Positions 8,640 to 13,957 of a stretch of 13,957 bases of DNA are shown one piece after another. The stretch's first letter is position 1, and each line of letters opens with the position of its first letter. The notes beneath the pieces were generated by a model. That model was not told the DNA's origin. It did no database searches and saw only the letters and a list, made by a program, of their open reading frames with translations. Source of the stretch: Byssochlamys sp. IMV 00236 (Eukaryota; Ascomycota; Eurotiomycetes; Eurotiales; Thermoascaceae); contig MSJH02000368.1 of assembly GCA_001931875.2 (NCBI GenBank), positions 1 through 13,957 of the forward strand, in the 5' to 3' direction. A program made the position numbers and the translations under genes.

Positions 8640-9232
8640 GCTTACCGTCCCATATTTTTTATATTAGCCACTCAAGTAATAATAATATTTCTCTGGTAAC
8701 TGAGATTTAGCTCATTTAAACATGTCTTTAGATGATTAACAATCAAGGAAAAAAAATATTGTCTATGCTTGAACTAGTTCTTATACCACTTGTGATATAA
8801 TACAGGTGGGATTACTTTATTGAAAGTATTTATTTACAGGTTAATTACGTTAGAACTGCTTCTATTTTATTTATTAAATATTGTTCCCAAAAGCTAATGC
8901 TTTGCAAAGTAAACCTAAAAGAGAAGAAGAAAAAAAAGTCAGCAGCGATGCCCAAAAGACTTTTAAAAGTTCTGATTGCTGCTGTGACGATATTCTTCAG
9001 ATCGGCCATTGACCATCAGAATAAGAGACCAGGTACCCATAAAAATCATCAGACCATCAAATACCAGAGCAGCTTGCAAAGACCCGCAGTAGCAGACGTA
9101 CCGTTGGGGTATGCATTAGCTGAGCCTTGTCAATCGTTAAACTAGCTTATGTGCCCCACTGCGCCAGCCAGACAGGAGGAAGCATCATCAAACAATCTGT
9201 CACAGCTGTGATCTCAGATAACTGGTTCCCAA
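8640..9232. other. Intergenic; AT-rich, then a GC-richer block with no resolvable gene
   Basis: Positions 8640-8890 look like plain AT-rich spacer. From about 8940 the GC content rises sharply (about 45% by hand count over 8941-9420, against about 30% just upstream), as in coding DNA of this window. On the plus strand a frame beginning ATGCCCAAAAGA at 8948 gives a signal-peptide-like start (MPKRLLKVLIAAVTIFF) and stays open to 9145, but I recognise nothing in it. A separate plus frame ends with VTAVISDNWFPTNY at about 9238. On the minus strand a hydrophobic frame (MGTWSLILMVNG) is open at about 9040-8965. No set of introns joined these convincingly, so I call no gene. It may be degraded coding sequence linked to the adjacent relict. 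Confidence 0.4.
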
Positions 9233-9520
9233 CTAACTACTAGCCCCCTGTAAAGATTCCAATCGAATGCCCATAATTCTCCTTTTGGCTGCCTGAAAGC
9301 CCCCAGTTGAGTGATGAAACGAACGACTGTTGTCAGCCCAGGATACGTATTGAGCATCATAGAAAGAGATTACATAGAAATCCTTGAACACACGATCATC
9401 GCCTTGCTGAATAAGTTTTATAAAAAAAAAATTAACTTACCTTGACCAAAGAGAACAGCCAAAAAGGGTAAAAGAAAATAAAGAGAAAAGAAAGAGAGAG
9501 AAAAAGGGACGAGAGCAAAT
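9233..9520 (-). pseudogene. Relict of a small secreted protein gene, resembling the gene at 10905-11261
   Basis: On the minus strand a TATA box (9535-9528) is followed by a pyrimidine-rich leader, a short hydrophobic open stretch ending at 9441, a GTAAGT..TTCAG interval of only 34 nt (9440-9407), then a 57-codon frame 9406-9233 ending in TAG. Its core, FYVISFYDAQY and later RIMGIRLESLQG, lines up with LQVTLYDDYYY and HVRSVKWKSLKN of the intact secreted protein 1.6 kb away, with similar spacing between the two blocks. No ATG exists between the TATA box and the frame, the intervening intron is shorter than any other in the window, and much of the N-terminal half of the family is missing. I infer a decayed paralogue. 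A working gene with an undetected start is less likely. Confidence 0.5.
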
Positions 9521-9527
9521 TTCTCTC

Positions 9528-9535
9528 TTTTTATA
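9528..9535 (-). promoter_or_regulatory. TATA box of the relict gene
   Basis: Read on the minus strand this is TATAAAAA, followed by a GA/CT-rich leader. The layout mirrors the promoter of the related intact gene (TATAAATA at 11320-11313, then a GA-rich leader). Presence of an intact promoter over a frame without ATG supports the pseudogene reading. Confidence 0.5.
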
Positions 9536-10880
9536 CCTTTTTTCAAAGTTGTGTGAAGTTATTGTTTTCTATCTTATCGATAACCATAATTTGAATAAGG
9601 TTTACACTCACACTTTTGTTTATTTCTAAAGTGTTTCATGACTTTTAACACAAGCTTGGCCCAACTTTTTACTATTTTTTACTTGATAATTTATATATTC
9701 ATTCAGATTGTCACTTGTATACACTTATGGAATGACTTGCTCCTTCTTTTTTCAGCAGTAAAAAATTAAAGAGCAGCAAATTGACTTCCACGCGATACCA
9801 CTTTCATGCAGTTTTTGTTTATGTCGTGCGTACCTAGGCTCATTTAAGTACGGAAGGACAAATGAAATGCCGTCTCTTTTATTTACGCCTCATCTTGCAT
9901 CTTTCAACAATAATGCTTGCCTTTACACTTACTTTTTTATTTAAAAACGATAAAGTTAGTTACTTGTGCTGTGTGACTCTTACTTTGAATCCCCCACAGT
10001 TTGTGTTACTTTACCCAATATTACACTGTCTTTTTTTATTTTTCTTTGGTTTTGCTAGTTAAAATCTATAACTTATTTAGAGCAAGGTTACTTTGTTGTA
10101 GTGATCACACTGCTTATTATAAAGTAACACGGTTCTAAAAGAGAGATTTGCAAAAATTAAAATATGTTATCCCATTTTTGGTAATTTAATATTCACATTC
10201 CGATAAGTTGAGACTAACCCTCTGTAGCCAAATAAGTACAAAAAATTACCTTTTACCATCAAATACTTGATTCAGTAAAGAAAGTGAAGCTTCTTACTTA
10301 GATTGAAGACTGCTTTATCTGAATGGTGCTCAGATATCTTTGCACAAAAAATATCGTATGTAATGGTATATATTCTGTGCCTCAAAGCTTTTATAGTCTA
10401 AGCCCGCTTTATGCAGATCTGTACGTGACAATCAACAGCGAATAGAGAAATGTATATTTTTAACAGGCCAAGATTGGATCTATACCGTTTATTCTCCTGC
10501 ATTTATGCAATATCCTCTATTAAATTTGAACTATATGCAAGTGGGTTACTTTGTATGTGTGCATATCTGTTGACTTGCTGCACTTTATCAGATACAAGCG
10601 TCAATATACATCTTTATGCATTTCAAGAAAAACCAATAATATTGTTCCTGTAGTGCATATTGTATCTTATGGTGTTTTTAAGAGAAAAAGAGTATTACTG
10701 TAGCTCTATGAATACTTAAATTACCCACAATCACTACTATTCCTTTTTCGTCAAGAGATGTAAGCGGAATAATGCATCTTCATAACAGAATCCAGTGACT
10801 TTCGTACAGCTACGAAGCATTCCTTAGCAGCAGACACATCATTGTACTAATAGAAGCATTCACTTTTTTTTTGAATTTTC
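9536..10880. other. Gene-poor AT-rich interval
   Basis: No supportable gene. Two plus-strand frames (9862-10062, 66 codons, very hydrophobic; 10450-10653, 67 codons) have no motif and the composition expected of chance frames in AT-rich DNA. There is an interrupted inverted repeat at 10088-10128. A minus-strand stretch 10846-10751 has a balanced-looking 31-codon frame (includes AAKECFVAVRKSLDSVMK) without a usable start; it may be a remnant or chance. Confidence 0.5.
10088..10128. repeat. Inverted repeat with 8-bp arms
   Basis: GTTACTTT at 10088-10095 is mirrored by AAAGTAAC at 10121-10128, with a GTGATCAC palindrome in the 25-nt centre. It could form a weak hairpin. No adjacent gene suggests a role. 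Confidence 0.45.
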
Positions 10881-10882
10881 AT

Positions 10883-10888
10883 TTTATT
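10883..10888 (-). terminator. Poly(A) signal of the secreted-protein gene
   Basis: AATAAA on the minus strand lies 16 nt beyond the TAA stop at 10907-10905. The short distance matches other genes here, where AATAAA touches or nearly touches the stop codon. Confidence 0.5.
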
Positions 10889-10904
10889 TAAATAAACTAG
10901 ATGC

Positions 10905-11261
10905 TTATTTAGGCAAATCATTCTTCAGACTCTTCCATTTGACACTACGAACGTGGAAAGGAGGCTTGATGTTCTTTCGAGGACCCAAGAAGGTGATATG
11001 GTTGCCTTTGTAGTAGTAATCATCGTACAAGGTTACTTGCAACCATTTTTGAGTTTCATAAGAAGCAACCGTCATATTACCACGCTTGCTACCTGCACCT
11101 TCACCAGGGGCAACGCTGCCATGGATTTCGCCGACTTGATCTTGATAGTATGGTTTGCCATAAAAGATGATATCAAAGTCATCATGGCTCTTTTCACCAG
11201 AAGGAGCAGCATGAACAAGAGCAATCAAGAATAAGGTAAGAACAAGGTAGAGAAACTTCAT
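10905..11261 (-). CDS. Small secreted protein, betagamma-crystallin-like, single exon
   Basis: Predicted 118 residues. A classic signal peptide (MKFLYLVLTLFLIALVHA) should be cut after residue 18, leaving a mature protein of about 100 residues. The first half is acidic and Gly-rich (VAPGEGAGSKRG) with one N-glycosylation sequon, N62-M-T. The second half, LQVTLYDDYYYKGNHITFLGP and then HVRSVKWKSLKN, has the Y-D..Y-x-G pattern and terminal R-S-V-x-W strand of a Greek-key (betagamma-crystallin-like) motif; that fold is my inference. There are no cysteines, unlike most small fungal effectors. Function is unknown. The start at 11261 is preferred because a TATA box lies about 52 nt upstream; the frame extends further up but only from a GTG within the promoter. 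No intron is needed. A degraded relative lies at 9233-9520 on the same strand. Confidence 0.8.
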   Translation of the reverse strand: MKFLYLVLTLFLIALVHAAPSGEKSHDDFDIIFYGKPYYQDQVGEIHGSVAPGEGAGSKRGNMTVASYETQKWLQVTLYDDYYYKGNHITFLGPRKNIKPPFHVRSVKWKSLKNDLPK

Positions 11262-11312
11262 ATTTATGTAATGAATAATGAGAGAGACAAGAGAAAGGCC
11301 CCTTTCTCTCAC

Positions 11313-11320
11313 TATTTATA
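11313..11320 (-). promoter_or_regulatory. TATA box of the secreted-protein gene
   Basis: TATAAATA read on the minus strand, 52 nt before the ATG at 11261, followed by a GA-rich leader. A strong TATA box suits an inducible or highly expressed gene. Confidence 0.65.
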
Positions 11321-11714
11321 CTCAAGCAAGCATTAAAAAAAGTTGTTTCTAAAAATAAGAAGATGCAACCTCAAAACCAAAAATATGCAAATCTCTGTTT
11401 TTAACTCAATGTTGTACACACACACACATTGCTTTAAATCAATGACTAAGAGATGCTGATCTCTCTTTTGCTGCGCCTCTTGATTTGTTTGCTACAATTA
11501 CTATCCATCACTCAAGCTAGATCAAAATCATAAAAAATAGTTCTCTATAGCTTGACTATATACTGATGCCAGTTGCGCTAAGCAATTGGATTAAGCTTCA
11601 ACTGATGTCATTTTTTGTCGTTTTCCCCCGGAAAAATAGTTCCGCATGTTACAGCGAATGTATGAAATTTACTTTTTTTTCTCTCTCTCTCTCTTTTCAT
11701 TGACTATTGCTCAC
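11321..11714. promoter_or_regulatory. Divergent spacer between secreted-protein and DNA glycosylase genes
   Basis: This 394-bp interval separates two divergent genes. It contains a CA repeat at 11416-11428 and, just before the preferred glycosylase ATG (11715), a long pyrimidine tract (about 11671-11698, poly-T then CT repeat) typical of fungal initiator or leader sequence. No TATA box is seen on the plus side. An in-frame ATG at 11646 precedes the pyrimidine tract. Confidence 0.5.
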
Positions 11715-12420
11715 ATGATACCAAAGACAACCAGATACTCTCCTTATTTCAGAAAGACAGAAAAAGTAACTGTAACCAAGCAAGAAACGGTAACAGTAAA
11801 GGAAGAGGCAATTGTTGATAAAGGTGTACCGGATCTTTTAGACTATGATTTGAAAGTGTTATTTGTTGGTATCAATCCTGGCATAACAAGCGGCGCCAAA
11901 GGTCATCATTATGCTAACCGCACAAATCATTTTTGGCCCTGTCTATCAGAAAGTGGTCTTGTCGACAGAAAATTGACGTTTGAGGACGATGTGAATACAC
12001 CCAAGCTGTATAGGCTAGGGTTTACCAATCTGACACCTAGAACTACCCGAAGAGCCACAGATCTGTCCTTGGCAGAACAGCGAGAGGGCATACCTATACT
12101 AAACAGTAAAATTAAAAAATTCAGGCCTAGAATTGCATGTTTTGTGGGAAAGGGTATTTACGAGATTTACTCAAACAAGAAATGTGACCAGATGGGGCTT
12201 CAAAAGGATGTACGCATAAAATGGTTGGATAGAGATGGAGAAACATTGATCTTTGTCATGCCAAGTACAAGTGGACTTGTAACGGCATACAAGAAACCAG
12301 ATAGAATAAGGCAAGTGCTATTAGTATTACTCAGCATACATTAACCAATGTAAAAACAGATTTTTTCAGGAGCTCGCTAAACTTGCTGAGCAGCAGGATA
12401 AAATACACCCACAAAGTTAG
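11715..12420 (+). CDS. TDG: Mismatch-specific thymine/uracil DNA glycosylase (TDG/Mug family), two exons
   Basis: Predicted 216 residues. Exons 11715-12314 and 12370-12420, joined in phase 0 across a 55-nt intron (GTGCTA..TTCAG), giving a tail ELAKLAEQQDKIHPQS. TDG/Mug enzymes remove T or U mispaired with G and start base excision repair in the nucleus. Visible motifs: GINPG at 52-56 with catalytic N54, GHHYANRTNHFW at 63-74, GFTNLTPRTT at 102-111, RPRIACFVGKGIYEIYS at 138-153, and MPSTSG at 182-187, which matches the minor-groove wedge loop (MPSSS in animal TDG). The N-terminus carries SPYF, common in fungal repair glycosylases. The frame is open back to ATG 11646, but that would add a hydrophobic stretch encoded by the CT tract (YFFFSLSLFSLTIAH), out of place in a nuclear enzyme, so 11715 is preferred. 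The donor GTGCTA is weak. It ends 6 bp from the stop of the convergent exonuclease. Confidence 0.88.
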
Positions 12421-12422
12421 TT

Positions 12423-12428
12423 TTTATT
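12423..12428 (-). terminator. Poly(A) signal of the exonuclease gene
   Basis: AATAAA on the minus strand overlaps the exonuclease stop codon (12429-12427). Cleavage 10-30 nt downstream would fall inside the last exon of the convergent glycosylase gene. Confidence 0.5.
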
Positions 12429-13914
12429 ATTGCTTTTTTCGTATTATATATTGTTTTAATAAATCAATACAAATACTTGCATCCTCTAAAGAGTCATGTC
12501 CATCTGAACTATCCTGAATGAATTTCTTGGTGACCGATGAGGCTAAACTACGAAGACTGTTTCTAAAAGGTAACCCAGCTTTATGAGGATAAAGCTAAAA
12601 ATATATTCATTAAATCAACAATATGCAAAAATAGAGATTATAAATAGACTTACAATGACAGTATCTACAACCTTGGTGTGAACCAATCGAAGTGCACACA
12701 TATCATTTTCCAGACCATGACCAACGATGATTGTGTCCTGGTCAACGTATTCAAACAGCTTTTTCCTTATGCCGTCCAGGTCATACTTGGCTCCTTCTAA
12801 TGTTTTCACACCACTGAACCTTGTGTTCAGGTCAATGACCATATTTGAAGGAAGCACCAACTCATCCAGTAACTTGTTCTTTTGTTCATCAACAACTGTT
12901 AACCGAATCAACTCTATACCCGCTGTTGTATACCCCATCTCACAATCTAGCGCGACCAGCTTGTGTCTAATCTTGCTGCCGTTGATATCTCGAGCAGGTG
13001 CTGACACAAAGGGCATCTTTTGATGCAAGACTGTCAAACTTTCTTCCTTATACACATGTGGTCCTCGTGTGCAACCGTTACTATCGATCGCGTCTCCACA
13101 GCATCTGTACACTCGTCTCTTTTCTCCATTTCTTTGCACGGTCGCCATTCGTAACGGGTGATATGTGCATGTCTCCATATCTTCTTTTGTCAGCATGTTC
13201 TTTACTGTGTATTCCTTCTTGCATCTATCACAAGTCGCGATACCTCCTACCGTAGTGATTGCAAACGTCTGCTCGGGCACAGCATTGAATAAATCAGGTA
13301 ATGGGTATCCCAATTCCTTAAGTTGCTCTACGCTCGCTACACACTTGTCTATATTATTCAAAAAGTCATCCATTTCTTTTTCCTTGGCTGCTTGGTCTTT
13401 CCATTCGCCGTCTATGCCTGTATCTTCAACTCCCGTACACGCCGGTCTCTTCTTTAAACGGCCCAAAATGGTCATTGCGAGCTGTTTGTATCCAGCCAGA
13501 TTGGCCGTTGTGTTCAATATGTTCTCTTCCTGTCTTGCAGCATGCTCAGTGGCTATCGAAGGTTGTTGAGAAAGAATGGGCGTATAGATACGTTTGAACT
13601 CTTGAAACAGTCGGTTCGCTATAGCCTGATCATATTCTGTCAATAATTACCTTTCTCCTTTTTTTGTCTTTTTTTCTTACTTGTCGTGCATTGAGGGGTA
13701 TCTTTGATCTGATATTAGGTAAAATCATAGGTGGTCCTGTGCCTGTGGTCTATAGATAATATGTGTTGATATTCAAAAAAAAAAGCTTTAGTTTCTCTTA
13801 CGGTCTGAGTAGGTTTCTTTGGTATTTGTGTAGTAGTAGATGCAGATGCAGTTGTCGGTTTACTTATAACAGGTTTTGTTTTATTTACAATAGATGCAGC
13901 TGGTGATGGGATTT
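12427..13914 (-). CDS. REXO1/Rex3-type DEDDh RNA exonuclease, 5' partial
   Basis: The gene runs off the right edge. Visible exons: 13914-13802, 13749-13681, 13625-12654 and 12594-12427, with introns of 52, 55 and 59 nt; a further intron begins at 13915 and its 5' exon is outside the window. Family members trim RNA 3' ends (snRNA, 5S rRNA, RNase MRP RNA) in the nucleus. Order: Pro/Thr-rich linker; TGTGPPMILPN; IPLNARQ spliced to AIANRLFQEFKRIY, the N-terminal block typical of Rex proteins; zinc-binding CDRC..CTYH then YRCCG, as in REXO1/Rex3; and the DEDDh domain. Catalytic residues: ALDCEMGYT (Asp at 12947-12945, Glu at 12941-12939), GHGLENDM (Asp at 12704-12702), and GHDSLEDA in the last exon (His at 12498-12496, Asp at 12483-12481). 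All are intact. The acceptor at 13626 rather than the one near 13636 is needed to keep frame. Confidence 0.88.
12458..12463 (+). terminator. Poly(A) signal of the DNA glycosylase gene
   Basis: AATAAA lies 37 nt after the glycosylase stop (12418-12420), inside the last coding exon of the opposite-strand exonuclease. It is the only close match to the signal downstream of the stop. Confidence 0.5.
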
Positions 13915-13924
13915 CTATGAGAAT

Positions 13925-13955
<31 letters not shown>

Positions 13956-13957
13956 AG

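Noticed and set aside
8897..9145. Plus-strand frame of 82 codons as an intact gene
   Set aside because: The inner ATG at 8948 gives a signal-like start, but the rest matches nothing I know and the frame stops abruptly. It is kept only as part of the GC-rich island.
9040..9170. Minus-strand resemblance to U4 snRNA (GCGCAGTGG, GCTAAT, ATACCCC)
   Set aside because: Only short words match; the conserved 5' stem-loop and U6-pairing regions are absent, so this is coincidence unless a covariance model says otherwise.
9862..10062. Hydrophobic plus-strand frame of 66 codons
   Set aside because: Phe/Leu richness follows from T-rich DNA. No recognisable protein, no clear TATA box or splice structure.
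10450..10653. Plus-strand frame of 67 codons
   Set aside because: Low-GC chance frame with no motif or regulatory context.
10905..11312. Longer secreted-protein frame beginning at 11312
   Set aside because: The first codon is GTG lying against the TATA box; the ATG at 11261 starts a proper signal peptide.
13636..13643. Acceptor TTGACAG at about 13636 and start of the exonuclease near 13643
   Set aside because: Using that acceptor after CAA at 13681 leads to a stop within a few codons. The acceptor at 13626 keeps frame and rebuilds the family block IPLNARQ-AIANRLFQEF.
1..13957. tRNA, rRNA, CRISPR or transposon genes
   Set aside because: I looked for tRNA box A/B words, repeated spacers, terminal inverted repeats and transposase or reverse-transcriptase motifs and saw none that hold together. 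Without a covariance or profile search, small RNAs could be missed.

Overview
The window looks like nuclear DNA from an early-diverging fungus, most likely Mucorales (inference from protein character, AT-rich spacers and many short introns). At least 16 spliceosomal introns of 45-73 nt can be placed by rejoining reading frames at GT..AG boundaries; many carry a TACTAAT-like or CTRAY-like branch site. TATA boxes and AATAAA signals flank several genes. There is no sign of operons, CRISPR, viral or transposase genes.

Layout: 1-1012 is an AT-rich spacer with no supportable gene. On the minus strand, 2145-1013 is a three-exon gene for a G-patch plus C2H2 zinc-finger protein (GPATCH8-like) with four GW repeats. 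It is divergent from a two-exon FabG/OAR1-type short-chain dehydrogenase (2347-3138, +). A 30-T tract separates that from a nine-exon Drs2/ATP8A-type phospholipid flippase (about 3259-7577, +), which has no usable ATG at its expected start and a DGEV instead of DGET actuator motif. Next is a TATA-driven two-exon gene for a protoglobin-fold protein with a C-terminal membrane anchor (7814-8584, +).

8640-10880 is a gene-poor interval. Inside it, 8940-9410 is clearly richer in GC (about 45% against about 30% for the flank, hand counted) and holds the remains of a minus-strand gene whose product resembles the small secreted protein encoded intact at 11261-10905 (-). This pair looks like a decayed and an intact member of a small secreted, betagamma-crystallin-like family.

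The right end has two convergent nucleic-acid enzymes: a thymine/uracil DNA glycosylase (11715-12420, +) and a REXO1/Rex3-type DEDDh RNA exonuclease (12427 to beyond the window edge, -). Their stop codons are 6 bp apart and each gene's AATAAA lies in the other gene, so the mRNAs should overlap at their 3' ends.

The genes do not form one pathway. They are housekeeping functions (RNA processing, mitochondrial fatty-acid synthesis, membrane asymmetry, base excision repair, RNA 3'-end trimming) with two accessory elements: the tail-anchored globin and the small secreted protein. No complete novel multi-gene system is visible. The best leads are the membrane-anchored protoglobin, the GW-repeat G-patch protein, the sequence oddities of the flippase, and the relict/intact secreted pair.
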